Source: Vibrio sp. BS-M-Sm-2 | GTDB lineage: Bacteria > Pseudomonadota > Gammaproteobacteria > Enterobacterales > Vibrionaceae | Reading direction: 5' to 3' | NCBI RefSeq assembly: GCF_041504345.1 | Contig: NZ_CP167894.1 | Coordinates: forward strand, 1,798,001 to 1,862,000 | DNA: 64,000 nucleotides | Shown: piece after piece, positions 7,586 to 17,562 of the stretch | Layout: each line of letters opens with the position of its first letter | Numbering within the stretch: position 1 is the first letter of the stretch | Position numbers and translations under genes: made by a program | Notes under the pieces: model-generated | The model's input: only the letters and a program-made list of their open reading frames with translations | What the model was told of the DNA's origin: nothing | The model's database searches: none

Positions 7586-10500
7586 CTAAACCAATGGCTC
7601 TCTCTCGCGTTCTTGTCTTAACTCTTCAACGAGCTCCGCCAGTGGCTTAGGTCGTCCTATGATGTAGCCCTGCGCGTAGTTCACACCAAGCTCGATCAGC
7701 TTGTCGATGATCTGGGTATTTTCAACGAACTCAGCCACGGTGTGCTTGCCCATCTGCTTAGCAAGATCATTAATCGAACGAACCATCACATGATCCATCT
7801 CGTTGACATCAATATCACGTACAAATAGGCCATCGATCTTTACAATATCGACGGGCAGTTTTTTCAGATAACCAAATGACGATAGCCCTGAGCCGAAATC
7901 ATCCAATGCAATCATGCAGCCAAGCTCTTTGATCCGAGTGAAGAATTTGATCGCTTGTTTCATGTTGCTCATCGCAGCCGTTTCGGTGATTTCTAAACAA
8001 ATCTTATGGCAAGGCACTGACGATCTCGCCAAGCTTTCAATCAAGAATTCAACAAACTCCCTGTTACCCATCGAATGACCGGACAGATTGATTGAACACA
8101 TCCCAAGTTCATCAATCACCTCAGGTCGATGTTCTAACCAAGCCAATGTTTGACTCACGACTCGGCGGTCAATCAAGTGCGCAATGTTATAACGCTCTGA
8201 GGCAGGCATGAAGATCCCCGGGGAGATGTATTCCCCTTTGATGTTCTTGATGCGTACCAAAATCTCGAAGTGCATTTTATCGCTGTTTTTATTTAGGCCA
8301 AGAATACGCTGAGCAAACAACTCTAAGCGATCGTTAGCCAAAGCCTCATGCACTAGGTTGACGCTCTCCATCTCAAGATGACGACGACGCAGGTCTTCAT
8401 CATCTTGATGGTAAAGGTTGTAACGGTTACGGCCTTCTTCTTTAGCGGCATGACAAGCCGCATCCGCCTGAGCATGCACCATCTGCGGTGAAGCGGCAGT
8501 ATGGTCAATCAATCGAATGCCAATAGAACAGGTCAGGTTGAGACGAATATCATCCCACAGGAATGGATTGTCGCTCATCATCGAGATAATACTGCGACAT
8601 ACATTAACCGCATCGCGCTCAGTGCAGTCTTTGATTAATACCGCAAACTCATCACCACCCATTCGTGCCAATACAGCATTATATGGCAGTACCTCTTCCA
8701 ATAACTGCGCACTAAACAAGATCGCGGCATCGCCCGCTTCATGCCCTGCGGTATCGTTCAAGACCTTCAACTGATCCAAATCTAAGAACAACATCGCGTG
8801 AGTTCGCATGTGACTCTCAACCTCTTTAAGCGCTTTTTGCAGCTCTTGCTCAAAGTGGTTACGGTTGAAGGTGTCAGTCAGCAGGTCATAGCGAGCTTGA
8901 TACTCTAGCTTTTCAGAAAGCTCGTGCGTCTCGGTGATGTCTTCACCCACAATCAACAGCTGATCAGACTCGACCAACGGGCGGATATTTTCACGAATCC
9001 AGATCTTGCTACCGTCGGCATGGCGATATTCGATATCACGACGCCACACACCACGAATTTTATGCTGTGGTTGCAACAAGATATGGCGAGGAATCATCGC
9101 ATTCTCATCAACATAGAACTCTCTAGGACGATGCCCTAATAGCTGATCTAGTGGATAACCCAAAAGCTCCTCGGCAAATTGGTTCACTTGTTGAATGCGA
9201 TTATTGCCATCGAGCGTAATCATCATCACAGGCTGTTTGTCGTAATACAGCTTCAAGTTCGCTTCACGTTGGAACAGTTTATTCTCAGCAAGTTTACGCG
9301 AAGTCACGTCGCGCGCCTCAAATAGGAACTGAATGTCTTCCTCTTCACTGTCTGGCATCGGTTTCAATGAAATATCCAACACCATCGCCCCACGATCACG
9401 ACACCACACTTCAGCTTCAAATCGTAAGGCTGGGTGCTCATTTTTTGCGATGAAATATTCGGTTAGCACTTCTCGTGCGGAATCTTCCCAGTGTTGATGT
9501 TGTTGAAGCGGCGTTCCCAATTTATAGCCTTGATTATAAAGCAGCTCATGTAGCTTGCTGTTACTCGACAACAACACACCGCCCTTATCAATAATGCCCA
9601 TGAACTGCAGGCTTTGGTCGAATATCGATTCCAGTAGCAGCTGGCTTTGTCGGCTGGCACGTTCACTTTTTTTAAGGCGATTAAGGTAATACACCAAGGT
9701 CGCGATGACACACGACATAACCAAAAACAGCAAACCTATGGTGCGAATTTCATCGCGGTAGCGTACTAAAAATGACTTAGGCTTGTTGAGGAAGGTCACC
9801 GAGGCTTCATTCTCTGCACCCAGACCCCAACGTGAGATTTGTTGGTAATCGAGTTTGATTTCTGGCGCGCCAGCAACCACTTGGGGCAGCGGTTTATCCG
9901 GATTGGCGAGCACATTCAGTAGCACTCGCCCAGTGTCTCGACCTTGCGTTTCACCACTTTGAATCACACCACCAATCGCACCAAAACCTAGCCCTAGATC
10001 GTGCACCATATACAGTGGCATTTGAGTCTTGATATTCAGTTGTCGCCAATCTTCATCGCTACTCACTCTACCTTGTGCATCGCGGTAATAGGCCCAAAAT
10101 AGCAAGCTCTTACCTAGATCAGCACGTTGAGAAAATTCCATTAACTCTTGGTAGGAATCCGGCACATAGTGCTCAACGAGATCAGAAAAATCCGGATGAG
10201 TTTTGATGAAAAGATCGATTTGAGAACGAATCGCCTCCCCCGTGACCGAGTGATCGGTAACAATGTAGATCTTCTTTACGGTCGATTGAAGACGTTTAAC
10301 CAGCTCGATATTGCCCACTAAGTCGATATCTTCGGTGATGCCCGTTGCGTTCAAACCTTCGATCATTTCAGGCGAGAAATTATTGATGCCACCAAAGATG
10401 ACAGGTGTGCTCTTGAGATCGGGCGCAAGGCGCTTCATTAGGTTGAGCGCATTATTGTCACTAACGACAATTGCTGCAAATTCTTCATGCTGTAGCTTGG

Positions 10501-10735
10501 TGTGATAAAGCTGATACACACGCTCTAGGTATTCTTGGTTTTGGGTACGTTTACTATCGAGATAAACGACACGGTAAGACAACCCGTCGCGATCGAGTTC
10601 TTCGGACAATCCTTTATGGAAATCATCCGTCCAGAAAAAACCTTGATGGTAGGAGTGGATCACCAATACATCTTTTGTCTGCGCCGAAGCAAATACGCTC
10701 CAACACATCGCAATAAATAACACCCAAAATCGCAC
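7586..10735 (-). CDS. Membrane cyclic-di-GMP enzyme: periplasmic ABC-SBP-like sensor, PAS-PAS-GGDEF-EAL
   Basis: The start is placed at GTG 10735 because AGGGTG lies six bases upstream and the product then begins with a signal sequence (MRFWVLFIAMCWSVFASA, about 1049 aa); longer starts overlap asnC. Residues 25-315 resemble an ABC-type substrate-binding sensor (KDVLVIHSYHQGFFWTDDF). A membrane helix follows at about 332-352, then two PAS domains (about 360-605). The GGDEF domain has an intact motif MGGDEF at about 693, but no RxxD inhibitory site before it. The EAL domain has EIL in place of EAL at about 823 and an intact DDFGSG loop at about 945. It is likely a c-di-GMP cyclase and/or phosphodiesterase driven by a periplasmic ligand. 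Which activity dominates is unknown. Confidence 0.85.
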   Translation of the reverse strand: MRFWVLFIAMCWSVFASAQTKDVLVIHSYHQGFFWTDDFHKGLSEELDRDGLSYRVVYLDSKRTQNQEYLERVYQLYHTKLQHEEFAAIVVSDNNALNLMKRLAPDLKSTPVIFGGINNFSPEMIEGLNATGITEDIDLVGNIELVKRLQSTVKKIYIVTDHSVTGEAIRSQIDLFIKTHPDFSDLVEHYVPDSYQELMEFSQRADLGKSLLFWAYYRDAQGRVSSDEDWRQLNIKTQMPLYMVHDLGLGFGAIGGVIQSGETQGRDTGRVLLNVLANPDKPLPQVVAGAPEIKLDYQQISRWGLGAENEASVTFLNKPKSFLVRYRDEIRTIGLLFLVMSCVIATLVYYLNRLKKSERASRQSQLLLESIFDQSLQFMGIIDKGGVLLSSNSKLHELLYNQGYKLGTPLQQHQHWEDSAREVLTEYFIAKNEHPALRFEAEVWCRDRGAMVLDISLKPMPDSEEEDIQFLFEARDVTSRKLAENKLFQREANLKLYYDKQPVMMITLDGNNRIQQVNQFAEELLGYPLDQLLGHRPREFYVDENAMIPRHILLQPQHKIRGVWRRDIEYRHADGSKIWIRENIRPLVESDQLLIVGEDITETHELSEKLEYQARYDLLTDTFNRNHFEQELQKALKEVESHMRTHAMLFLDLDQLKVLNDTAGHEAGDAAILFSAQLLEEVLPYNAVLARMGGDEFAVLIKDCTERDAVNVCRSIISMMSDNPFLWDDIRLNLTCSIGIRLIDHTAASPQMVHAQADAACHAAKEEGRNRYNLYHQDDEDLRRRHLEMESVNLVHEALANDRLELFAQRILGLNKNSDKMHFEILVRIKNIKGEYISPGIFMPASERYNIAHLIDRRVVSQTLAWLEHRPEVIDELGMCSINLSGHSMGNREFVEFLIESLARSSVPCHKICLEITETAAMSNMKQAIKFFTRIKELGCMIALDDFGSGLSSFGYLKKLPVDIVKIDGLFVRDIDVNEMDHVMVRSINDLAKQMGKHTVAEFVENTQIIDKLIELGVNYAQGYIIGRPKPLAELVEELRQEREREPLV

Positions 10736-10833
10736 TGAATTCACCCTAACATCATTGTTGCTGCTAATATTATCACCCTTGGCTATGATATGTACTCTAG
10801 CCGATATATTTTCATTAAATCTAAGGGTTACGC

Positions 10834-11298
10834 ATGTCCACAACCACCGCTCGTCTCGATGACCTAGACCGTGCCATTCTGAAAACCTTAATGGAAGATG
10901 CTCGTACACCTTACGCAGAGATGGCAAAGCAGTTTGACGTAAGCCCTGCGACTATTCACGTCCGTATCGAGAAAATGAGATCGGCCGACATTATTGAGCG
11001 TACCGAGGTTGTGGTAAACACGAAAAAGCTAGGTTACGACGTATGTTGCTTTATCGGCATCAACCTTAATGCAGCCAAAGATTACCACTCGGCAATCGCC
11101 AAGCTGAATGCCCTAGATGAAGTGGTTGAAGCCTACTACACCACTGGTGCCTACAATATTTTCGTTAAGCTGATGTGTAAATCGATAGAAGAATTGCAGT
11201 TCGTGTTGATTGATAAATTGCAGGCGATCGACGAGGTTCAATCGACTGAGACATTGATTTCATTGCAAAACCCAATCAATCGCAATGTGAATCCATAA
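10834..11298 (+). CDS. asnC: AsnC transcriptional regulator (Lrp/AsnC family)
   Basis: This 154-aa product has an N-terminal helix-turn-helix (YAEMAKQFDVSPATIHVRIEKM, about residues 28-49) and a C-terminal RAM ligand-binding domain (AYYTTGAYNIFVKLMCKS). It follows E. coli AsnC almost block for block (ARTPYAEMAKQF, LGYDVCCFIGI, TLISLQNPI), so it is called asnC rather than a generic Lrp. AsnC responds to asparagine and controls asparagine synthetase. The gene starts with gggttacgcATG and is divergent from the c-di-GMP gene, with 98 bp between starts. Its terminator was split by an IS element. Confidence 0.9.
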   Translation: MSTTTARLDDLDRAILKTLMEDARTPYAEMAKQFDVSPATIHVRIEKMRSADIIERTEVVVNTKKLGYDVCCFIGINLNAAKDYHSAIAKLNALDEVVEAYYTTGAYNIFVKLMCKSIEELQFVLIDKLQAIDEVQSTETLISLQNPINRNVNP

Positions 11299-11326
11299 TC
11301 GATTGATAAATAAATACAAAAAGAGC

Positions 11327-11338
11327 CTCACTAAGAGG
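11327..11338. repeat. Target-site duplication of the IS (left copy; right copy 12773-12784)
   Basis: The 12-bp sequence ctcactaagagg borders both ends of the IS. Joining the flanks restores gagcct-cactaag-aggctc with A and T runs, the original bidirectional terminator between asnC and prlC. Confidence 0.9.
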
Positions 11339-11340
11339 TA

Positions 11341-11372
11341 ATGCCAGTCAGTTAAGCTGACTGGCATTTTTT
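11341..11372 (+). terminator. IS-borne terminator facing inward from the left end
   Basis: A perfect 11-bp stem (atgccagtcag / ctgactggcat), a 5-nt loop and T6 overlap the left inverted repeat and the transposase stop codon. It would end rightward transcripts arriving from asnC. Confidence 0.75.
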
Positions 11373-12679
11373 CTGTTTGTTGCATATTTCTTGGGTTTCA
11401 GTTTTACCCAGCGAGGATAGCTTCTATCTTCTCTTCGGGGTGGTAGGATAAACATAGATACTTGCTGTAATAACACTTCATAGTGTTTAGGTAGTTTTCC
11501 CGGGCTCGTTAAAGGTAAAGCAGCGAAGTATTGAGTCACAGCCATGGCACTACTCGTAAAGCTTAATTGATTCGGCCAGATGCTATCTAACTTACTCGCT
11601 GCTTTTGTCATAACCTGCCTTATAAGGTTATAGGCTAACAAAATTCCCCAGAGCTCCTGTTTGACCATATCTGGCCGCTTACTTCGCAATGTATACTCAC
11701 TATCCAGCAAGGTTTGCTTCATTTCCCGATAGCCTAATTCGATCTCCCAACGATAGCGATAGAGCTCTACGATGTCTTCACCAGGAAAGCGCAACCCATC
11801 ACACATTGATGTAAGTACCTGATATTCCTTACCCTTGATAATTTTCGATACTAACCTTGCTTCTATTGTCTCAGGGAGATCACTGAACTTCTTTCTTGCC
11901 TGAGGTGTTGTTTTTATGGCAACGATAGCGTCACTCCGGCTGTATTTATGGACGACTTCATACTGAAAGTCCTTTCTCACAGGGAGCATCCAATGCCTTT
12001 CTTGACCTACTTTGTTCCAACGATTAAGCAGCCCTAAAGAGTAATATCCTTTATCAAAAATAGTCAGAGAATGATTTGGTGTTTGCTCGATGAGCTCTTC
12101 TGCGAGCCGCATTTCGCTGGTGCGATAGTCAGAGAATGCACTATCGATTAGTTGATGACTTGTAAGCTCCATCAAGCAAACCATACGTACCTTAGGGTAA
12201 ATATTTTCAGATGATTGATTACGCTGTGCTTTAAATTCTTGATGATTTTCAGGTGTATCTGTTGTTCTCCAAACGACACCATCGACGGAGAGAAGGTTTA
12301 ATCCACACCAAGTTTCGAAGTTAGACGCTTGATAGCTATGCGCTGCCATCTTCTTAAAGACTTGCTTTACACCTTCTTCACCTAATCTCTGCCTCGCTTG
12401 AACAACAGCACTTGGTGCAACAAAGCGTTGTTTGTCTGGCAGGACAATATCGAGTTGGTTAGCGATATCCCAAACAGATTGTTGACGAAAGAGACTCATT
12501 CCAACAACGGACCAAAGTACTGCTTCCAAAGGTAACCGCCTTCTTCTAACGGTTGCTACGCCAGCTTGCTCAAAGCCTTGCTGGATAAGCTCTGGACTAA
12601 GAATGTCAGAGTATTTGTCAAAGTGATGGAAGGTATTACATGACCGAAAAGTATTAGCAAGTTGGCTTTCTAAAGACAT
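11348..12679 (-). CDS. IS4-family transposase (DDE)
   Basis: This 443-aa product starts [20 protein letters not shown], with the N-terminal domain typical of the IS4 group (about 20-120, including [20 protein letters not shown]). The DDE catalytic core follows. Visible parts are [17 protein letters not shown] (first Asp, about 131), [10 protein letters not shown] (second Asp, about 209) and the Y-(2)-R-(3)-E-(6)-K signature [16 protein letters not shown] (Glu about 316). It cuts and pastes its element. The stop codon lies inside the left terminal repeat. A terminator-like hairpin ends immediately before the ATG, which should keep expression low. Confidence 0.95.
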   Translation of the reverse strand: MSLESQLANTFRSCNTFHHFDKYSDILSPELIQQGFEQAGVATVRRRRLPLEAVLWSVVGMSLFRQQSVWDIANQLDIVLPDKQRFVAPSAVVQARQRLGEEGVKQVFKKMAAHSYQASNFETWCGLNLLSVDGVVWRTTDTPENHQEFKAQRNQSSENIYPKVRMVCLMELTSHQLIDSAFSDYRTSEMRLAEELIEQTPNHSLTIFDKGYYSLGLLNRWNKVGQERHWMLPVRKDFQYEVVHKYSRSDAIVAIKTTPQARKKFSDLPETIEARLVSKIIKGKEYQVLTSMCDGLRFPGEDIVELYRYRWEIELGYREMKQTLLDSEYTLRSKRPDMVKQELWGILLAYNLIRQVMTKAASKLDSIWPNQLSFTSSAMAVTQYFAALPLTSPGKLPKHYEVLLQQVSMFILPPRREDRSYPRWVKLKPKKYATNRKNASQLN

Positions 12680-12680
12680 A

Positions 12681-12715
12681 AAAAATCCGATATTAGTTTC
12701 CTAATATCGGATTTT
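12681..12715 (-). terminator. Terminator-like hairpin directly upstream of the transposase ATG
   Basis: A perfect 15-bp stem (aaaatccgatattag / ctaatatcggatttt) has a 4-nt loop. On the minus strand it ends in TTTTTT running into the ATG at 12679. It should block transcripts entering from prlC, a known self-protection device of IS elements. Confidence 0.7.
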
Positions 12716-12812
12716 GAAGCCTTTTGAGGATCGGTCAAATGATCTCACAAATTTCTTAACTGATCGGCATTACTCACTAAGAGGCTCTTTTTACATACTA
12801 ACCAGCACAATA

Positions 12813-14855
12813 TTACGCGCTGATACCCGCATGACGAAGCATTGCATCGATTTGTGGCTCACGACCACGGAAGCGTTTGAACAGCTCCATCGGCTCTTCA
12901 CTGCCACCCATCTCAAGGATGTTGTTCAGGAAGCGGTTACCGGTTTCAGTGTTGAAGATACCCTCTTCTTCAAATGCCGAGAACGCATCTGCAGATAAGA
13001 CTTCTGCCCATAGGTAGCTGTAGTAACCTGCACTGTAACCACCAGCAAAGATGTGGCCAAAGCTGTGTGAGAAGCGGTTCCAATCAAGGCTTGGCAGTAC
13101 CGATACCTTAGACTTAACATCCGCTAGCGTTTCTAGTACGCGAGCACCAACTTCTGGATCGTATTCTGTGTGTAGCGTGAAATCGAACAGGCCAAGCTCT
13201 AGCTGACGCAGGATAAACATCGCTGATTGGAAGTTCTTCGCCGCAAGCATCTTCTCTAGCATCTCTTTTGGTAAGGCTTCACCCGTTTCGAAGTGACCAG
13301 AGATAAACGACAGCGCTTCTTCTTCCCAACACCAGTTCTCTAAGAACTGACTTGGTAGCTCAACGGCATCCCAAGGCACACCGTTGATACCTGCCACAGC
13401 ACCCGCTTCAACTTGCGTTAGCATGTGGTGGATACCGTGGCCAAACTCGTGGAACAAAGTCACTACTTCATCGTGAGTAAATAGTGCTGGCTTATCACCA
13501 ACAGGTTTATTGAAGTTACACGTTAGGTAAGCGACAGGTGTTTGTAGCTCGCCAGACTCGGTAATACGACGACCACGACAGTCATCCATCCACGCTCCGC
13601 CACGTTTGTGTTCACGTGCGTACAAATCTAGGTAGAAGCTACCGCGCAGTGCTCCTGTCGCATCAAAGATATCAAAGAAGCGCACTGACTCATGCCATGT
13701 GTCGACGCCTTCACGCTCTGTTACCGACATACCAAACACACGGTTTAATACCTCAAACAGGCCTGAAACTACGTTTGATTCAGGGAAGTATGGACGAAGC
13801 TCTTCATCAGATATCTCGAACAGGTTCTGTTTTTGTTTCTCGCTGTAGTAAGCGATGTCCCACAGGTTTAGCTCAGAAACACCAAACTCTTTCTCAGCAA
13901 ACTGACGCAGCTCTTCAACTTCGCGTTCACCTTGTGGTTTTGCTTTTACTGCTAGGTCGTTCAGGAAGCCAAGAACCTGATCTGGCGTTTCTGCCATCTT
14001 GGTCGACAGTGATTTCTCGCTGTAAGTGCTAAAACCCAGCATGCGAGCGATCTCGTGACGCAGTTTAAGTTGCTCGGTGATGATCTCTGTGTTGTCCCAT
14101 TTACCAGCATTTGGTCCACGGTCCGAAGCGCGTGTTACGTACGCTTCGTACAGCTCTTTACGTAGCTCTTGATTATCACAGTAGGTCATCACCGGTAGGT
14201 ATGATGGGATATCCAGAGTCAGTAGGTAACCTTCTTGCTCTTTAGACTCCGCTGCCGCTTGAGCTGCCGCCAGTGCTGATTCAGGCATGCCCGCTAATTC
14301 AGCCACGTCTGTCACCTGCTTGCTCCAACCCATGGTTGCATCAAGCACGTTATTTGAGAACTGAGAACCTAGCTCAGACTGGCGCTTGCTGATCTCGCCG
14401 TAGCGGTGCTGCTCGTCTGCTGGCAAGCCAATGCCCGACAGTTCGAAGTCGCGCAGTGCATCGGTAATGGTTTTTTGTTGCGCTCGGTTTAATGCCGAGA
14501 ATGCTTCACTGGCCTTGATCGCTTTGTACGCTTCAAACAAGTCTTTGTGTTGACCAACCCAAGTGCCGTACTCAGACAATACTGGTAGGCAGCTCTCATA
14601 CGCTTCACGCAGTTCATCGCTGTTCACAACCGAGTTCATATGGCTTACTGGTGACCAAATACGGCCTAAACGATCATCCACTTCTTCAATCGGAGCAACT
14701 AGGTTGTCCCAGCTTGGTGAAGTATTACCTTCAAGTACTTGTTCTATCTTGTTGCGACACGCTTCAATCACTTGCTCAACCGCTGGCTTAACGTGCTCAG
14801 GTTTGATTTGTGAAAACGGAGGTAAGTCCGTGAAGGTTAATAGCGGATTAGACAT
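12813..14855 (-). CDS. prlC: Oligopeptidase A (M3 zinc metallopeptidase)
   Basis: This 680-aa product starts MSNPLLTFTDLPPFSQIKPEH. The zinc motif HEFGH lies in LFHEFGHGIHHMLTQVEAG at about residues 469-473, with the third ligand Glu in the following helix (WCWEEEALS). PrlC degrades signal peptides and other short peptides in the cytosol. Length equals E. coli oligopeptidase A. It is divergent from rlmJ, the same neighbours as in E. coli (prlC-rlmJ-gor). Its own downstream terminator was split by the IS, so read-through into the transposase would depend on the IS hairpin. Confidence 0.95.
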   Translation of the reverse strand: MSNPLLTFTDLPPFSQIKPEHVKPAVEQVIEACRNKIEQVLEGNTSPSWDNLVAPIEEVDDRLGRIWSPVSHMNSVVNSDELREAYESCLPVLSEYGTWVGQHKDLFEAYKAIKASEAFSALNRAQQKTITDALRDFELSGIGLPADEQHRYGEISKRQSELGSQFSNNVLDATMGWSKQVTDVAELAGMPESALAAAQAAAESKEQEGYLLTLDIPSYLPVMTYCDNQELRKELYEAYVTRASDRGPNAGKWDNTEIITEQLKLRHEIARMLGFSTYSEKSLSTKMAETPDQVLGFLNDLAVKAKPQGEREVEELRQFAEKEFGVSELNLWDIAYYSEKQKQNLFEISDEELRPYFPESNVVSGLFEVLNRVFGMSVTEREGVDTWHESVRFFDIFDATGALRGSFYLDLYAREHKRGGAWMDDCRGRRITESGELQTPVAYLTCNFNKPVGDKPALFTHDEVVTLFHEFGHGIHHMLTQVEAGAVAGINGVPWDAVELPSQFLENWCWEEEALSFISGHFETGEALPKEMLEKMLAAKNFQSAMFILRQLELGLFDFTLHTEYDPEVGARVLETLADVKSKVSVLPSLDWNRFSHSFGHIFAGGYSAGYYSYLWAEVLSADAFSAFEEEGIFNTETGNRFLNNILEMGGSEEPMELFKRFRGREPQIDAMLRHAGISA

Positions 14856-15134
14856 ATAAACATTCCTTTGGCTTTAGAGACTTTCGTCTTTTTTGTAATG
14901 AGGTCGTCTTACAGTCATCAGGCTCAGGTTCGCCCTAAAAAATCACCTGCGAATAGTTATTAAATAGTGCCCAATAAGGCAAATTTCAATAGTAGAACCA
15001 ATAACTAACCACATATTGCAGACGACTGTTCCTGAATTGTTCGAGAATTTATGGTCCATTGAGGGTTATAATGGTCTGATTAACCCCACCTACACTAACC
15101 ACACTCTAAATCGAGAGTGTTACGAGAGTTTAAT

Positions 15135-15974
15135 TTGTTAAGTTATCGCCACAGCTTCCACGCAGGTAACCATGCCGACGTAGTAAAGCATATCGTACAG
15201 AGCCTTATTCTTAATTCTTTGAAACAGAAGGATAAGCCTTTTGTTTATCATGACACTCACTCTGGTGTAGGTCGTTACGACTTAACGCATGAATGGTCTG
15301 AAAAAACCGGTGAATACAAGCAAGGTATTGCACGCGTGTGGGAGCAAAAAGACCTTCCTGAAGACATTCAAAGCTACCTTGAGTCTATCTCAACGCTAAA
15401 CAATGGCGACAAGCTGCGCTACTACCCGGGTTCACCACGTGTTGCACGTGCCCATCTGCGCGAACAAGACCGCATGGTACTGACCGAGCTTCACCCAGCC
15501 GATCACCCGCTGCTTGAGCAAGAGTTCCACCGCGATCGTCAGGTATCTATCTACAAAGAAGATGGCTTCCAACGCTTAAAAGGCAGCCTACCACCAAAAG
15601 AGCGTCGTGGTTTGGTACTTATCGATCCGCCTTATGAGCTAGCAAGAGAGTACCGCGATGTGGTGACGGCGATTGCTCAAAGCCATAAGCGCTGGGCAAC
15701 TGGTATCTACGCAATTTGGTACCCGGTAGTAAACCGTTGTGACATCGAAGATATGATCGAAGGCTTAGAAAGCTTAGGCATCAACAAGATTCTACAAATC
15801 GAACTTGGCGTATCACCAGACACCAACGAGCGCGGCATGACAGCATCAGGCATGATTGTTATCAACCCGCCTTGGAAGCTAGAAAGCCAAATGAACGAGA
15901 TTCTTCCATTCTTGAAGGAAGCAATTGCACCGGCAACCGGTCACTTCAAAGTAGAGTGGATCGTACCCGAGTAA
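15135..15974 (+). CDS. rlmJ: 23S rRNA m6A2030 methyltransferase RlmJ
   Basis: A TTG start at 15135 is chosen because the product then begins MLSYRHSFHAGNHADVVKH, exactly the family start, with gagag at 15123-15127 in ribosome-site position; a GTG at 15117 would add six foreign residues. The 279-aa protein contains the SAM loop FVYHDTHSGVGRYDL and the catalytic motif IDPPYE (about residue 164). RlmJ methylates A2030 of 23S rRNA. It lies between prlC and gorA, as in enterics. Confidence 0.92.
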   Translation: MLSYRHSFHAGNHADVVKHIVQSLILNSLKQKDKPFVYHDTHSGVGRYDLTHEWSEKTGEYKQGIARVWEQKDLPEDIQSYLESISTLNNGDKLRYYPGSPRVARAHLREQDRMVLTELHPADHPLLEQEFHRDRQVSIYKEDGFQRLKGSLPPKERRGLVLIDPPYELAREYRDVVTAIAQSHKRWATGIYAIWYPVVNRCDIEDMIEGLESLGINKILQIELGVSPDTNERGMTASGMIVINPPWKLESQMNEILPFLKEAIAPATGHFKVEWIVPE

Positions 15975-15981
15975 TCTCGAA

Positions 15982-16025
15982 TCCACATCATAGACTGAAG
16001 AATCTTCAACAGACTGTGATGTGGA
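15982..16025. other. Intergenic hairpin between rlmJ and gorA
   Basis: The repeat tccacatca / tgatgtgga (26 nt apart, with a small inner stem gaag-aat-cttc) lies just after rlmJ. No T-run follows, so it is not a classical terminator. It may mark the mRNA end or do nothing. Confidence 0.35.
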
Positions 16026-16161
16026 CGAATAAATTTTAAACAGGGAGATTGAGTTCAACCGATCTGCCCTCAATATAATAATTAGACAATTTAAGAATCT
16101 ATAGGACGTAGGTGTTCAGTGCGCTCACTGTACCCACAGCCTTCAATAAATGGAGAAAGTA

Positions 16162-17514
16162 ATGGCGACTCATTTTGATTACATCTGTATCGGCGGCGGT
16201 TCAGGCGGCATCGCATCAGCTAACCGCGCAGCAATGCACGGTGCAAAGGTTGCACTTATCGAAGCTCAAGACCTTGGTGGTACTTGTGTAAACGTTGGTT
16301 GTGTTCCTAAAAAGGTAATGTGGCACGGCGCTCAAGTTGCTGAAGCTATCAACCTATATTCTGAAGATTACGGCTTCGATGTTGACGTAAAAGGCTTCAA
16401 CTGGAGCAAATTGGTAGAAAACCGCCAAGCGTACATTGGCCGTATCCACCAATCTTACGATCGCGTTCTTGGTAACAACAAAGTAAACGTAATCAAAGGC
16501 TTCGCTAAGTTCGTTGACGAGAAAACTGTTGAAGTTAACGGCGAACACTACACAGCAGATCACATCCTGATCGCGGTAGGTGGTCGTCCAACCATTCCAA
16601 ACATCCCAGGCGCAGAGTACGGCATCGACTCAAACGGCTTCTTCGACCTAATGGAGCAACCTAAACGTGTTGCTGTTATCGGCGCGGGCTACATCGCAGT
16701 TGAAATCGCAGGCGTACTAAGCGCACTTGGCACAGAAACACACCTGTTCTGTCGTAAAGAGTCACCACTTCGCAGCTTCGACCCAATGATCATCGAAACA
16801 TTGGTTGAAGTAATGGAAGCGGAAGGCCCAACACTGCATACACACTCTGTTCCTAAAGAAGTAGTGAAAGAAGCAGATGGCACGCTGACTCTGCACCTTG
16901 AGAACGGCAACACTCAAAACGTTGACCACCTAATCTGGGCTATCGGCCGCCACCCAGCGACTGACGCGATCAACCTAGCATCAACTGGCGTTGCAACCAA
17001 CGACCGTGGCTACATTAAAGTAGACGAGTTCCAAGCGACTAACGTTCCTGGCATCTACTGTGTTGGCGACATCATGGAAGGCGGTATCGAGCTAACACCT
17101 GTAGCAGTTAAAGCAGGTCGCCAGCTTTCTGAGCGTCTATTCAACGGTCAAACTAACGCGAAAATGGACTACAACCTAGTACCTACTGTTGTATTCAGCC
17201 ACCCACCTATCGGCACTATTGGTCTAACGACTCAAGAAGCCGAAGAGAAGTACGGCAAAGACAACATTAAGGTTTACACATCTGGCTTCACTGCGATGTA
17301 CACAGCAGTAACCAAGCACCGTCAACCTTGTAAGATGAAGCTAGTATGTGCTGGCGAAGAAGAGACCGTAGTCGGCCTACACGGCATCGGCTTCACTGTT
17401 GACGAGATGATTCAAGGCTTCGGCGTTGCAATGAAGATGGGCGCAACCAAAGCAGACTTCGATTCTGTTGTGGCAATCCACCCTACAGGCTCAGAAGAGT
17501 TTGTTACCATGTAG
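16162..17514 (+). CDS. gorA: Glutathione reductase; 3' end rewritten by island insertion
   Basis: The start at 16162 follows ggag by nine bases and gives 450 aa, the same as E. coli Gor. FAD motif [18 protein letters not shown] is at the N-terminus, the redox disulfide lies in [13 protein letters not shown] (Cys about 42 and 47), the NADPH motif is [17 protein letters not shown], and the catalytic His-Glu pair is in IHPTGSEEF near the end. Gor regenerates reduced glutathione with NADPH in the cytosol. The stop TAG at 17512 is supplied by the island. The native last codons ATG AGA TAA lie at 30469-30477, so the present protein ends VTM instead of VTMR. No terminator follows directly. Confidence 0.96.
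   Translation: MATHFDYICIGGGSGGIASANRAAMHGAKVALIEAQDLGGTCVNVGCVPKKVMWHGAQVAEAINLYSEDYGFDVDVKGFNWSKLVENRQAYIGRIHQSYDRVLGNNKVNVIKGFAKFVDEKTVEVNGEHYTADHILIAVGGRPTIPNIPGAEYGIDSNGFFDLMEQPKRVAVIGAGYIAVEIAGVLSALGTETHLFCRKESPLRSFDPMIIETLVEVMEAEGPTLHTHSVPKEVVKEADGTLTLHLENGNTQNVDHLIWAIGRHPATDAINLASTGVATNDRGYIKVDEFQATNVPGIYCVGDIMEGGIELTPVAVKAGRQLSERLFNGQTNAKMDYNLVPTVVFSHPPIGTIGLTTQEAEEKYGKDNIKVYTSGFTAMYTAVTKHRQPCKMKLVCAGEEETVVGLHGIGFTVDEMIQGFGVAMKMGATKADFDSVVAIHPTGSEEFVTM
17503..17511 (+). repeat. attL-type core, 9 bp, inside gorA
   Basis: gttaccatg forms codons Val-Thr-Met of GorA. The same nine bases recur at 30463-30471. The exact crossover could be shorter than the shared bases. Confidence 0.75.
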
Positions 17515-17520
17515 ATCGTA

Positions 17521-17561
17521 GTCTGGAAAATCTACTCTTTAGATTTGTAAAGTCTGGAAAA
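17521..17561 (+). repeat. Pair of direct gtctggaaaa repeats at the island left end
   Basis: gtctggaaaa occurs at 17521-17530 and 17552-17561, 31 bp apart. The same motif recurs three or more times near the right end, so these are candidate recombinase-binding sites. Confidence 0.55.
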
Positions 17562-17562
17562 C

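Larger units (their letters stand above)
11339..12772 (-). mobile_element. IS4-group insertion sequence, 1434 bp, complete
   Basis: The terminal inverted repeats are taatgccagtcagttaag on the left and taatgccgatcagttaag on the right (read inwards, 16 of 18 match). They match the ends I recall for IS4. A 12-bp target duplication flanks it, and it carries one full transposase gene. The TAATGCC ends, the 12-bp duplication and the 443-aa transposase place it in the IS4 group of the IS4 family. Intact ends, intact ORF and perfect duplication suggest a recent insertion that may still be active. It landed in the shared asnC/prlC terminator. Confidence 0.92.

Noticed and set aside
10736..10927. Longer N-terminus for the GGDEF-EAL protein
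   Set aside because: It overlaps the divergent asnC gene, removes the signal peptide from the N-terminus and has no ribosome site.
12714..12998. A 94-codon plus-strand frame across the IS end and prlC
   Set aside because: It is antisense to prlC, spans the IS junction and has no ribosome site.
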